From Piper betle (Eukaryota; Streptophyta; Magnoliopsida; Piperales; Piperaceae): 64,000 nucleotides of DNA. The stretch is taken from contig JAURVB010009722.1 in assembly GCA_033002965.1 (NCBI GenBank), forward strand, positions 1-64,000. The letters are read 5' to 3'. The translations under genes and the position numbers were made by a program. Shown here piece by piece: positions 34,201 through 46,032 of this stretch; the stretch's first letter is position 1, and each line of letters opens with the position of its first letter. Below the pieces are notes generated by a model, which searched no databases, was not told where the DNA came from, and saw only the letters and a list, made by a program, of their open reading frames with translations.

Positions 34201-36466
34201 CTTTGCACACTATAGAGATACAAGCTCTAACAGCAAATGGTGCCCCTCTAATGAAGATTGGAAAAAATATGCAGATATTGAAGAACTATTAGAGAAGTTC
34301 TACTATGCAACTGAACTGGTATCTGGATCTAAATATCCAACATCTAATCTTTTCTTACAAGTGATGTGGAGGATTAAGTGTGCATTGACTCATGAACTTA
34401 AATCTAAACAAGCTTGCATGGAGCCTATGATTGAAGCTATGCAAGAGAAATTTGAAAATTATATGTCAAAATGCAACTTGGTGTTGGCAATTGCAACTAT
34501 TTTGGATCCCAAATATAAACTAATGATGATTAAGTTTTGCAACTATTATAGATGCTTTCAAGGATATTTATGATATATATACAATTTGAAGTGATTCAGA
34601 TGCAGATGATTTAGGTAAAATGGATGTTGGGCCTGAAAATAATTGCTACAACATGTTTGATGATGATGCCTACAACAAATTTGTCCAAGAAGTTGAAAAA
34701 AATAAGGAGTATTCAAAATCAGAATTAGATACTTATCTAGAAGATCCTATAGAAAAGGTTGCAAAAGAGCCTGAATTTGACTTTCTAGATTATTGGAAGC
34801 ACAATGCAAACAAGTAGAAAATACTATCAACCATGACAGAAGACATTTTATCTATTCCACTTACAATAGTTGTCTGTGAATTTGCATTTAGCACAGTTAA
34901 AAGGTTGATCAGCGAGCATAAAAGCAATTCAAAATCCGAAATTGTTGAGGTGCTGATTTGTTCACAAGATTAGTTATGCCCAATGTACCTTTATTCTAAT
35001 GAATATGAAGAGTAAGAAGAATAAATGTAAAGTTACAATGCTTTGTATGACATCATTATGCTAGTACTTGTTCTGAGTATCATTATTTTGTTTGAACTTA
35101 ATTGTGATTTGTTTTGCATTTATCTTGCTATTTTATTAGACTTACTATATTGTTTTCATTGTAATTTGTGATGCTTGATAATTTTGAAAGTAGCTATAGA
35201 AGTTTACACCTAACTACATTGTAAAAAATAGTTACATCACTATATATTTTTCACAATAACTAATAAATTTGGAACTATTTAATAACATACCATGTGTATA
35301 AAATTTGTAGTGATTTAGTAAACTATATATAACAGCTACTTATACACATGTTGACTATTTAGTGTTTAATTAACTTATATTTAACAATTATAATACTTGA
35401 TAATTTAGAAAATTAGTAGTAGCAATTTAAAAAATTATGTATGTTACCTAAGTTCATATAGAAACTTTTGCAAGAAAATAAATTGAAAAGCAAGATTGTA
35501 TACTTACATGCCTCCAATCTTCTCTTTGACGAAGTCTAACTTCTCATAATCTGTCTGGTCCATGAACAATATAATGAGAGTTCATTAGAAAAAATTTGTA
35601 ATTTGCTAGAAATAATATGAACACAGTAAAAATTGAGAAAAGGTGGTACCTTTCAAATTGATCTCTTTAATGAAAGATTTTAAGACTTTGACATTATGAG
35701 TGGCTAAAAACAAGCCTCATAGAAAGGGAAAAACGAAAATAATGAAATCCATACAAGATCTAAGACAACAATAGAGATTTATCACTGTTAAGCAAAATAA
35801 AAAGAGTACAAAATTAAATGACAAGATAAAAAATATAAGATTATAAAAAGATAGACACAAAAAATAATAAAATCCATACTACTACTAGATCTAGGATAAA
35901 AAGGAAGAGATTTCTCATTTTTACGGAAAAAATGAATGACAAAAAAATGGTGGCCAACTGGTTGTTGCTCGCCGCTGCTCCTCCCAAACACTATCTTACA
36001 ACGAAAAGAATGGGAGCTGATTGGTCATCGTCCATCGCCGTTGCTTCTCCCAAACTCTACCTTATCCAGAAAAAATGGTGGTTGTCGCTCATCCCCACCC
36101 ATCTCCCGTCGTCGGTCATAGGCCACCAGCTGCCACTACTTCTCCCAAACCTTACCTTATCCTGAAAAGAATAGTGGTTGTCGCCATCACCATTGTCGCT
36201 CATCGGCCATCAGCTGCACTACTTCTCCCAAACCTATTGTCCTAATTGTCATCCCACTTCCCCATAGCCTAATTGAAAACGCTCGAACATTCCCCTTTAT
36301 ATGGGCTCGGGTTGATCTTGGTTCTCTCGTATTTTAGGAAACCAACTTGCTCAATTTTTAAAAGCTAAATTGGGACCGAATAAAACCTGAACTTGTTATA
36401 ACCATAAACGAACCGGTCACAAGCTTTGGAAAAACCAACTCAGACCAGCCCATGAACAGCCCTAGT
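31290..36466 (+). mobile_element. Putative extent of a decayed hAT (Ac-like) element
   Basis: The transposase relic at 33115-34973 lies between two regions rich in degenerate CCGATTT/GAACCG words. These are near 31320-31430 on the left (starting around TAAGAGTTGTCAAATT) and 36300-36466 on the right (ending CCCATGAACAGCCCTA). Such subterminal sequence and a TAGGGCTGTTCA-type terminus are common in plant hAT elements. The terminal repeats are poorly matched and no 8-bp duplication was verified, so the limits are an estimate. Internal short duplications (31949-32035, 32110-32250, 35930-36240) indicate further rearrangement. Confidence 0.4.
33115..34973 (+). pseudogene. hAT-family (RICESLEEPER-like) transposase, degenerate
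   Basis: Intact hAT transposases have a BED zinc finger, an RNase H-like catalytic core split by an all-alpha insert, and a C-terminal dimerisation domain. Here a BED-like region is at 33250-33400 (KRHLESCKKRKR), but the expected first zinc cysteine position reads Tyr-Thr-Tyr-Cys. The catalytic core start is at 33640-33750 (LVCLTIDCWTSRRTNTFICV). The middle region is at 34170-34560 (EDWKKYADIEELLEKFYYAT; LAIATILDPKYKLMMIKF), and the dimerisation domain at 34690-34970 (LDTYLEDPIEKVAKEPEFD; VVCEFAFSTVKRLISEH). In-frame stops (33241, 33511, 34814 and others) and frameshifts break it. It is inactive. Confidence 0.88.
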
Positions 36467-38139
36467 TACAATGGTTGCCTCAACGACTCTTCCATTCTCC
36501 TCCAAAGAAGAGAGAACCATATTTATTAATTTAAAAAAAGAAAATCAAGGGAAAGAGCATGGTGCGGGTTGTCGAGCTTATAAAAAATAGAAGGTTACAG
36601 TTCCCATCCCTCACCCCCCCCTCACTCTCACTTAAAACTCTCTCGCATCTAATATTTATAACAACACATACCTAATTAGCCTAAGTCATCCTTTTGAACT
36701 ATTATTCCAAAATTTGACTACCATTCAATGGATATTAGGGTAAGCAAACAACATGTCTTCTTTCAGAAGCTCTCACCTAACGTCAAAGAAGCTTGTACGT
36801 CTTAATACCCTAGGAGTTTACAACCACTTGAAGCAAGACCTATACCTCCTTCAAGTTTTCTTAAGAGCCAAGGAACTTACTTCTTTACAAGCCCACAACT
36901 TGGGCCAGGAGTAATCTACCCCACAGCTGAAAACAAGCAAGCTAGCTAGTCCTTGACAAACTCTTCCATGAGCCAAGGTACCTACTCCTTCACAAGCTTT
37001 CCTAAGAGCCTAAGGAACAAACCACTTCTACAACTTGAGGTGGGTAAGCAAGCACTATTCCAACCTACACGAAGGCCTAGATGCTCCATACATACTTTCA
37101 ATACCTTGAAAGTTTACAATTAAGCTCAACACCTTAAGTCAAACCTCAAAAGACAAATGACATACTTATTAAGATCTTTTATAAAGTCTTTTTGATATGA
37201 AAGTGAAGAACTTATTTTAATTACAATACAATTTCTATCGTTTACAAATCCCACGAGATCCCCAAGGTACACTCTCCAAGGTCTTATTTATAGCCAAAGA
37301 AACCTTAGCCAATAATAATAGTCATTATACCTTTTAATTTACCACATCATCCTCTTTGACAGCAAGTTTGGCAAATATAGGCGTCATTTGAGTATCGGCT
37401 GATCTGCTGATCGTCCTCTTCCTGGCGCTCAGTTCTGAAACCATTTGCCGACCACCTTGTGCACTCTAGCGGTTTTTATTGGTTCCTCAATCCATGATTG
37501 GCTGCTAATCAATTCGCCAAAGTTCTGTCGATTAGTTGCCGAACTCCAGTGTTTATATATCTCTACACGATCAACTTTTTGATTGATCTGCGGATCGTCA
37601 GTCAAATTCCAAGCTTATCTTTCCTTGATAATCTTTCACTTTGAAATGTTTACAAGTGGGTTCTAGATCCTATTTTGGAGAGTTTAACGAGTCGAAGCAT
37701 CAAAACCTTAGGCTTAATAGTGAGGTATGCACGTGAGAGAACGACTAGCCAACGTAATTGTTCGCAAGGGTCATCATTGCAATTGCAGTATCTGTAGAAA
37801 AGAAAACACTTGGGAATAATCTGTTGAAAAACTTGTCTAACACCTCAACTTCTTCCAGAAAGATCCCTTTGAAAGTATTGGTGGAGGTGGGATCTTTTAA
37901 AGAAGTGAGGTGGGGATCTTCCCATAGGAGGCCGAGGTATTGGGCAAGAGAGAATAGCACCTCCTCCCCGACTACCTAGTATTCTCTAATGGGAATCTTT
38001 GTGTCATTATATTGATACAAAAGATAATTATATCTTTATGATAAAAGAAAAATCTATCCTTTTCTATAACATGAGGTTCGTACAAAATATATTCGACATT
38101 ATAGACACAAAAGGTTGATGACATGACTAGTTTTCACAT
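36467..38139. other. Unclassified interval with short internal repeats
   Basis: Recurring variants of AGAGCCAAGGAACTTACTTC, GAGCCAAGGTACCTACTCC and AGAGCCTAAGGAAC are spaced 60-120 bases apart between 36860 and 37030. The frame at 37745-37960 (minus, 71 codons) is open but matches no family I know. No transposon ends were identified. Confidence 0.4.
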
Positions 38140-38462
38140 TCAGCCCTTGGGCACCACCAACATCTATCCACCAAGCTCACATCAGCATGTCCATCTTGCC
38201 CACTTTGCCAAGCACTCCATTATGCCGGAGCTGAATGCACCAATGATATAGATGAAGTACCTGTAGGTAGTAGGTAATAAGCAAGCATCCTCCCAAAACC
38301 CAACCAGGTAGGTTGTTTTGCATGCACCACCATGCAAGACTTTTCCTCCTCGAAGACAAAGTAGGTGGTTTCCAATAACGGGGTGCTGCGGTTGAGGGCA
38401 CCTATGTCCACACTTGGTGGCCACAATTGTTGGTAAGTGTGAACATCACTGTCATCATAGTA
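38140..38462 (-). pseudogene. Thaumatin-like protein (PR-5 type) relic
   Basis: Thaumatin-like proteins are secreted, disulphide-rich plant defence and stress proteins. On the minus strand an acceptor-like TTCTATAG precedes VMFTLTNNCGHQVW, the usual start of the mature domain. After a frame change, GALNRSTPLLETTYFVFEEE and KSCMVVHA match the region normally followed by the Trp-Ser-Gly-Arg-Phe-Trp block. After another frame change, LVGFWEDACL and then DVSLVD and MLVVPKG follow in the right order, corresponding to the FYDVSLVDGYNLPM...VVP region. At least three frameshifts or small deletions are present, and the cysteine-rich C-terminal half and signal-peptide exon are missing. The identification rests on motif order from memory of the family. 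Confidence 0.65.
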
Positions 38463-39329
38463 CCTATAGAAGAAAAGAGCACCCATGAACATAAAAATTT
38501 AATTCTTCTAAACCAATCTTATTTGTCCATAAAAACCTGTTTTATTGATAAGTAGTTTAAACTACAATATATTAAGGGAAAGAGTTGAGGAAATAATATA
38601 TAGGTTCATGTTTTTAAGTACGGAGACATGGGATATATGAAAGCCTGGTGCACTAGATTTATTAAGGGTGGGCCCAATTCACAGGGCCAAGATGGGTCAA
38701 AGGCAAGGACATCGTTTATCTAACATCTGGGGTTCTCCTATCTAATGTAGATGGCAAGGCTTGGTGATTGGACTTACCAACTTCTTGACATGTAGTTAAG
38801 TTGAGAAAGGTTTTTACAAACATCAACATCAAGGAGCTCAAAAAGAGGGAGCACAGGTTATGTATAGGTGGTTACTCAAATTGTGACGTGCACGGGAGAG
38901 GGTTAGTTTGTGTGCAACTGTAGAGTGGTGATAATATGGCCCTCACTGATGTTCTCTGAGGTCCTAATATAAGGATGAATTTGATCTCAATCTCTCAATT
39001 ACATAAGAAGGGATTTGAGACTAGCTTTGTTTCTTGTAATGCCATGTAGGCTGTAGGAAAAATACTATATTTTCTAGAACATTATCTGATAGGTTGTACA
39101 AGTTTGATGTTTCTTCTAGTAATGACAATAAGTTAGCATATATTGAGTATATTACTTGTTCCTGTTCATCTATTAATACTTCATTAATATAATATTTAAA
39201 ATTGAGTTATGATATTGTGAATAAAATCTGCTAGGTGGTTAGTATTAGTTTGTTGCCTAACATATATAACATGTTTTGTATGTATAAGAATTATTTGTCA
39301 AATAAAATGATACAAGTTTCTTTTGATAA
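38463..39329. other. Gene-free interval left of the copia scrap
   Basis: No gene is recognised. The right part (about 39050-39330) has faint similarity to copia pol upstream of integrase, with many stops. Confidence 0.35.
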
Positions 39330-39640
39330 AGAAAAAAGAGTTGAATTTCTATTGGCTATTGTCCACACGAACATATGAGTCTTATTAATGTGAAGAAACA
39401 AAGAAGTTTATCTTATTTTATAACATTTGTTGATGATTTTTACTAGTATGAATAATTGTATTCAACTCCTAAAATGTCTAATGCCTCTAATAAGTTTAAA
39501 AATTTTAAACTAGAGGTTGAAAATCAAGTTGGCAGGCATATTAAAATTACAAGTTCTGATGGCAGGGATGAGTATACCTTAGACTTCTTTAAAAAAAATT
39601 GTATATCATTTGCGATAGTTCATCAGGTAATTTTACCTTA
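39330..39640 (+). pseudogene. Degenerate copia integrase fragment
   Basis: Readable pieces are a VHTNI segment, then INVKKQRSLSYFITFVDDFY with the first catalytic-type Asp. A stop follows, then NASNKFKNFKLEVENQVGRHI and KITSSDGRDEYTLDFFKKNCI, the region that normally carries the second catalytic Asp in SDxGxEY. The order matches Ty1/copia integrase. Stops at several points show long decay. It is a different copy from the element at 20-6200. Confidence 0.75.
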
Positions 39641-39719
39641 TATTATAATATCCTTCACATAGTTAGTCTTATATTTAATAGCTATTTAAGTATAGATCTT
39701 CTATATTTTTTAATTATAT

Positions 39720-40603
39720 TTGAAAAAATGACATTATCCCCATTGCATTGCACTTGGACCGGATTCTTACAAATAATGTCATAGTCAAACCAAGGCAATG
39801 TTGGATGATGGATTGTATGGGATATAGGCTAATCTCATCAGCCATATAAAGGAATCTCAATGACAAAATTCCTTTAAGGCAAGTCAATTGTAAGATCCCT
39901 AAATGTAAGTCCCACATCTCATAGTGTATCTAATTGGGGATTAATGAGGATGCATTTATAGTTTTATATCTAATTGATTTTCAATTTCAGTTAATCAGTT
40001 TTAAAAAATTACTTAGGACCATTAATTTATATTAATTGAGTTGGGTCATTATATATTGTATTAGAACTAACTCAGGACTAGGTTAGAAGATTGATTGTAC
40101 AGGACATAGATTAGGTTCATGAGCCATAGTAAGGACTTCCCATGACGAAATTTACCAATAGTGGGTTGATTATAAGATTTACTATACAGCTATACATTTA
40201 ATACCTACCTGGGTAGGATCATGTGTATTAGTGAGGATGTGCGTATAAATCTTTAATTTTATTTAGTACCTTTGATAAAATAATTTAGGCTCATTAGTTT
40301 GCATTAATTGAACCGGGTTATATAAACAATTTTAGTGTCAACCCAGGACCATGCTAGATGATGGGCTATACTAGAGGCAGAGTAGGCTCATGATAAATAA
40401 AAAAGAATACTGAGGATAAAATTTTATAAAGATGGGTGGAATGTAAGATTACATAAAGAGTTAGTCTAACGTTCAATCCCTATCTGGGTGGGATCTTGTA
40501 TATTAGTGGGGAATGTGCCCTTAGATCTTTAAATTCACTTAATCATTTTTGAATATATGAATTAGGCTAATCAATTTGTACTAATTGGATCGAATTGGTA
40601 CAT
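39720..40603 (+). mobile_element. Degenerate tandem TRIM array: about four LTRs and three internal segments
   Basis: TRIMs are short non-autonomous LTR retrotransposons. An LTR tail ends ...GACCGGATTCTTACA at 39771. Full-length but decayed LTRs then lie at about 39889-40053, 40168-40327 and 40442-40603. They share the layout: a start like TGTAAGAT, CCCACATCT or TACCTACCTGGG, GGATCnTGTnTATTAGTGnGGA, and an end GGGTCATTATA. Internal segments (about 39772-39888, 40054-40167, 40328-40441) share CAAGGACnATGcTAGATGATGGgcTA and a GGCTCATGAgCCAT block. The PBS positions are mutated. The family is the one found cleaner at 50070-50976. Confidence 0.65.
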
Positions 40604-40687
40604 ATATACTCCTACCAAATAGGGTAATTAAGCAGAAGAATAGTACTTCATTAGATATGGTAACATGTATGCTAAATCATTGTGATT

Positions 40688-41115
40688 TAGGGGTGCAACA
40701 ACTGTGTATATTTATAATCACCCCCTTTCCCTCGCCAACGGCCACCCCTTTTACCCACTCCTCCCACTTCATTCTCTCGCCAGTAGCCACTTCCTTGCCG
40801 ACTCCATTTTATTACAAATTTGCCCAACTTTGCTTTCTTACCTCCACTTCATTGCAGCCCTCCTCCCTCCCTGGCACAATTGCCTCCACCCTCTCCTATC
40901 ACAGCTCTCAATCCATTGTAATTTCAGTTTTCATCCAAATTGAACCAAGCTGATAAACAAATTTTGGCTAGTTTCAATTTGGTTCAATTAAAAAAGTTGT
41001 ATGTAGTCTGTTCGATTTGGTTTCAGAAGATGGTTCGAGTTCAATGTTAGTTCGAGCACTGAATGCTAAATTGAATATTTGGTTCGAAGTCAAATTGATG
41101 GAATACTCGCCCCTA
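40688..41115. mobile_element. Probable hAT-type non-autonomous element
   Basis: It starts TAGGGGTGCAACAACTG and ends ATACTCGCCCCTA (reverse complement TAGGGGCGAGTAT). The right subterminal region is full of GGTTCGA/TTCGATTTGG words, as in plant hAT elements. The flanking octamers match at only about 5 of 8 positions, so the duplication is not secure. Pro/Ser-rich frames in its left half have no recognised domain. Confidence 0.45.
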
Positions 41116-41560
41116 CTCATGATAATAAAACATATTGACAATATAAATAAAATATTTGTTCATTGTTGTTAGACAATTGATCATTTTTATCACTAACAGA
41201 ATTGTTCCTTTATTCAAATTCGGTGCAGCTAACGGTAGAGATATTTAATGAATTATTTTATGTTTTTTACTCAAAATGAAGTTGAACTCTTCAGTGAGTT
41301 ATTGGATTTGAGTTTTTGCAAGGCATACTTGTGAAACTTATGTTGCATATCCGTTGCAAAATCTATTTTTATGTTTTGCTATTGCTGCATTATAATATGG
41401 GTTTAATACTAATATACTTAATTTGTACCAAACATTTTGCATAAAGGTCAGCTAAGTAATTGTTAATTTGAACAAGTTACCGAATTAATTTACGAAGCTA
41501 AATGTTCATGCATAAGATGGAACGTCAAGTTATTGCTAATCAGCTAGCTTTATAATACCT
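41116..41560. other. Gene-free AT-rich interval
   Basis: No gene, repeat or element terminus is recognised. Confidence 0.4.
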
Positions 41561-42523
41561 CACTAGTGGAAAATGAGCCATTTCCGTCGAAATTTTCAAT
41601 GACAAAAGCCTAAAATTCAGTACCAAAAGGGTGTCTACCACCGAATTCGTCACCAAAATTTTTTATGACAAAACGTTTTGCATCAAATTAAATTTGGTAA
41701 TAAGACAAGAACAAAATGTCACCGAACTATTTCATTGTGCCATTGAATTTCGGAAACAAAACGGTGGCAGATTGTCACCGAAAATTGGTAGCACACATTG
41801 GTGGTCAATATTGCCACCAAAATTTGGTGACAAATTGGCGATAATTATTTTTTAAAACAAAAATTGAATTAGGAGGTGGTGCGCTGCGGTGGCATGACAC
41901 AGTGGTGGAGGGCAGCTGGCTACAATGGCGCGAGGGAGGCCAGCAGTAGTGGCAGGAGGGCAGTCGGCGATAATGGCGCGAGATCAGTCGGCATGCGGCA
42001 GTGCCAAAGGGCGGCCTAAGGAGGTGGCGGCAGTGACGCGACAATGATCAAGCTGCAGGGTTGCCCAGCAATGGCAGGGCAGCCGGCCTTGGGGCCATTT
42101 AATGGTCGGGTCACACACGGGTCTTTATTTGCCGCATGTGATGCAAATTTTAATGGCCACATGTGATGCGGCCTTCTAATGGCACCATTTGGTGCAATTT
42201 GTTTTAAAAATTTTAAATTTTGACGCCGAAAAAACAGTGTCAAACCAGTGTCAAATTAGTTTCTCACCAAAATATTAGGTGACAAATTAATAAAAACAAT
42301 GCCAGTAAAATTTTAGTCATAAATTTTTGGTGGCATCTATGTATATTATCAGTAACAAATACTTAGTCAACCGAATTTTGCTGCCAAAATTAGGACAGAT
42401 ATTCGTGTTGTCTTAATTTAGTGAGTATTTGGTGACAAATTTTTTGTCATTGTATTTCGATGACAAAACTATGACAAATTTGTCATTGAAAATTTTGGTC
42501 AAAGGGCCTATTTCCACTAAGTG
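41561..42523. mobile_element. CACTA-like non-autonomous element
   Basis: The left end is CACTAGTGGAAAATGAGCC. The right end reverse complemented is CACTTAGTGGAAATAGGCCC, a near-match that differs by one extra T and a few bases. The left interior reads CATTTCCGTCGAAATTTTC, and the subterminal zones on both sides contain many variants of AAATTTGGTGACAAATT, as expected for CACTA (En/Spm) transposase-binding repeats. The core at about 41870-42190 is more GC-rich and contains repeated GGCGCGAG/GGCAGTCGGC words. No transposase domain is present. A 3-bp target duplication was not confirmed. Confidence 0.65.
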
Positions 42524-43328
42524 TTTAAGTTCTTAGCTTCTTTGTGGCAATATGACCCTGAGTACAAACGGATGGTTTAAATCATCTTTTTAAATTAGTT
42601 GCTTAAAAGGAATTTTATAAGAAAATTCTTATTTATGTAGTGGATCTTACCTTTATATGTAAGCATAATTTTAGGATCTAACAATCCATCTACCTTTATA
42701 TGTAGTGGATCTTACCTTTATATGTAAGCTTAATTTTAGGATCTAATAATCCATCTACCCCAATAAATTCCATCCTTGAAATTGTAGGAAGTAGCCCACA
42801 TCCTTCTAGTCAAATCCACTATCCAATATAGAGTTGGCTTTAATATTATGTGTAACCGTCTGACACAAATGTAAATTTATAGACCTAAATTATTTTTTAA
42901 AAATAATTAACTCAAGATGAAGATCTACATATTATCCTTTCAAAATAGTCGCTCTAACTTTTTTTCCTTTGTTTGAACAAGGCTTTTACTAACATTTTAT
43001 GATTGGCTGGGGTAAAACTTTATTTCTCACACCAATTGTTTGCCCAAGTATGACTATTTATTGTTTTGTTGGGGCGGCCTGATTTTATACATTGACAAGC
43101 GCTACCATTTGTTTCTTTGATTAAGTGTGGCATCTTATATTTCTGTTTATAAGGAATCGTAGGTGAGTACCCGTACAAATTCTAGATATATTAAAGTCAA
43201 TCAAATACGCAATGTCTTTGTCGCAGCATATACTTGCCACAAATGACTATTTTTCTTGCACCTCCTTTTGCAATTTCAGACAAAAATTAAACAAAAAAAG
43301 ATGGAGGTGGTACTTCTGCCCAGAGTTA
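42524..43328. other. Interval with a 62-bp tandem repeat and a TRIM scrap; 3' flank of NPF7
   Basis: Two near-identical units beginning TATGTAGTGGATCTTACC lie at about 42635-42696 and 42697-42758. From 42755 to about 42930 the sequence resembles a minus-orientation piece of the TRIM family at 50070 (CCCATCCTTGAAATTGTAGGAAGTAGCCCACAT-like internal, then an LTR part). The last 200 bases are the likely 3' UTR of the NPF7 gene. Confidence 0.5.
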
Positions 43329-46032
43329 TCAAAATGTTGAGTTGTCTGAAATTCTGGCTTCACTTCTCTCCTCTCTTAGGATGGATTTGAACCTTCGAGC
43401 ACACCATATATACACCACAAGGTTCACTACAGTGATTCCCGCCGTCAAATGGAAAAATCTGTCCATCCTTCCGTTGTTGAGATTTGGTGGAATCCACCCA
43501 ATTTGTCCTCCTCTACTTGTTATCTTCATGACCATGGATAAAAGGAAACTGCTAAGAAAACTTCCGATTGACATGGAAGACATGCTAAGAGCTATTCCCA
43601 TCGCTTTTAGTCCATCTGGTGTTTGGCCGCTGAAGAACTCCATCTGACCCACGTACATGAATGCCTCAGATATTCCTATAAGAACATATTGCGGTGCTTG
43701 CCAAAATATGCTGAGTGAGCTCCTCTGACCATCACCAGCAATGGCATGTTCCAACCTCTGATGTTCAACAAGCGCTGCAGCTAAAATTCCCACTATAGCA
43801 ACCACAAATCCGATGCCCATTCGTTGAAGTTCTGATGGCTCTTTGGGCTTGTTCTTAATGATCTTCTTGTACAAGGGCATGATGAACTTATCATAGAATA
43901 AGATGAAGGTTGATATACTCACAATGTCAAAGACTGTCATGCTAGCAGGGGGCATGTGGAAGGAGCCTATCTTGTTGTCCATTGCGGCGCCTTGCTCTAA
44001 GAAGAGTGAGAACATTTGTATGAAAACCACCGAGTAGAAAATGGTGCATAACCAGATGGGTAGCAGTCTGAGCACACATTTCACTTCTTCCACTTGACTG
44101 ATCGTGCAAAGCCGCCAAGGATTTTGGGTTTTCTATTTGGGTTCATTTGAAAGAAAGCTCTGTCTTCTGGTGTCATAATAGCTGCTCTGTCTAAACATCT
44201 GTTGACAGGAGTAATTAGGGAGAAAATGTGAGTCGCTGTTGAAGTACATTTCACTGTCCTGTTAGTGTAACGAAATGCGGCAATGGCAAAATCACTTGGA
44301 AAAGTAGAAATATTACTAATGCTTGCCACTTATATATTTTTTACCTTCTCATGAAGGGTAATCTGGGCTAAATCAGCAATGGTTGCCACCATGTGACCTA
44401 GTGGTCATTGGTTTGAATCTAGAATTATCCTCTTGCAAAATATGGGTAAGATCGCCACAATGGCAGGTAACTACAATATACTCTGTGGACCAAACTTTCT
44501 CTGAACTTTGTATATGTAGGAGCCTTGGTGCACCAAGCTGGCTTTTTAATGTAGGATTTATGATAGGGTAGGCTGTAATTTGTTGGCATTAATGTTTGAT
44601 CAAGTGATTTAAAATTTTGTCCTAGGTGAACTTCTTTAGTTCCAATCCAAGTTTTGTAATAGAATCCATTCATGACCTAATAAGAAAAATGAATTCTTCT
44701 AACATCAACCCACAAAAATAAACGACTTACTTAAAGTCATCAGTGTGCAGTAGCTTCCTCCTACCAACGTTTGTGTTTGGCACATCATCATCTTCATACA
44801 GCTCTCTACCAGCAGGAATTGGAAGACCATTCTTCTTCATTGCAACAACAATAACTTGACAAAACCTGGTCAAGGGGTTCCCAGTGGACATGAATACCCT
44901 GTATCTCACCATCCCACTGACAAGGAACACCAATGCAGCAAAAGAAGAAGAAGCAGAAATCCAAAAGCTTAGCACCCATTTCCCAGAGTCTTCAAGGTAG
45001 GCCAAAGCAGTCTCAGAAAACAAGGACCCAAGATTCGTTGCAACATAGTAATAGCTATAGAATTTAATCTTTGAGCTTTTCTCGTCTGGGTCCTTCTCAT
45101 CAAACTGATCTGACCCAAGTGTGGCCAGAGCTGGCTCATATCCACCACTACCCAAGGCAATCAGATAGAGAGATATGTAGAAGAAGGCCATTTCTAGGGA
45201 GGATTGCCCTTCACATAATAGTTCAATTCTCCCACATCCCGTAGGCCGGAGGAGGAAAAAGCTTGTCGATATTGATATCAGTGCTAGCCCCTGAAAGTAG
45301 ATACAAATCATTTGATTGAAATAGTTGTAATCTATACGTATACGTAAAACTCTAAATGATCATATCAAGTAATAACTTGAGAGGGTAGTTGTTCAATTTA
45401 ACTCACCAGTGACAAGATGACTTGAAAGATGACACAAGTCTTGAATCGGCCCAAGTAGGAATCGCTCAGAAAAGCTCCAATGAGTGAAAAGAAGTGCACT
45501 GTGCCCATCCATGTACTAAATGTGTTTGCCGCCTCTGCGTTGGACTGAGTTAGAACTCTGGTTGCAAACAACACCAAATTCACCTCCACTCCCACAAATG
45601 ACAAGGCCGCCAGTCCATGGCTCACTGCCCACACATTTATCAAGATCACACTGTTAACTATCAACCAGCCACCAGATACCAAAAATGAGCAAATGTTTCG
45701 AAGTTTTGGAATGATGAATAAGAATAGAATTTAGGCTAATTGGTGTGTTATACAACAAAGCATGTGAAAAAAATGACCTGGTAAAAATTTTTCTAGACCA
45801 TCCAAGATCCAAACATAGACAATTCAACCAAAAAATTTGCATGATGTAAGAAAAATATACCTAACAAGAGGGTACCGGATTTCCATCCTCCTGTTGTTCC
45901 TTTAAGAGCTCTTCTGCCAAGCCAATCTAGAGAGCCATCGCCAGTGTATAACATATCACTATCCCCATTTGTTTCATCACTTCTTTCATTGTAACTACCA
46001 GCTTCATCAATGCTTTCTCTTCTTCCTTCCAT
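43329..46032 (-). CDS. NPF7: NPF7-type NRT1/PTR transporter, four exons, with a one-base frame break
   Basis: NPF proteins are 12-helix membrane transporters for nitrate, peptides or hormones; NPF7.3 (NRT1.5) and NPF7.2 (NRT1.8) load or unload xylem nitrate (NPF7.3 also K+). Exons: 45861-46032, 45407-45624, 44731-45290, 43329-44198. Phases agree and imply about 606 aa, normal for the family. Exon 2 carries FVGVEVNLVLFATRVL and FLSDSYLGRFKTC. Exon 3 has GSGGYEPALATLGSDQFDE and RRKLLHTDDF. Exon 4 has VEEVKCVLRLLPIWLC, WQAPQYVLIGISEAFMYVGQ and FLSSFLLSMV. The TM1 ExxER proton motif is replaced by VSHGL, as in the NPF7 clade. In exon 4 an A-run at 44122-44125 is one base short before NPWRLCTISQVEE, shifting the frame. 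This is a real null mutation or an assembly homopolymer error. Confidence 0.88.

Noticed and set aside
31290..36466. Firm hAT element borders
   Set aside because: The terminal repeats match poorly and the flanking octamers do not agree, so the limits are given only as an estimate.
45625..45657. Alternative acceptor giving an 11-residue longer NPF7 exon 2
   Set aside because: It is in phase but inserts extra residues into the first helix; the acceptor before 45624 gives a gap-free fit to the family.
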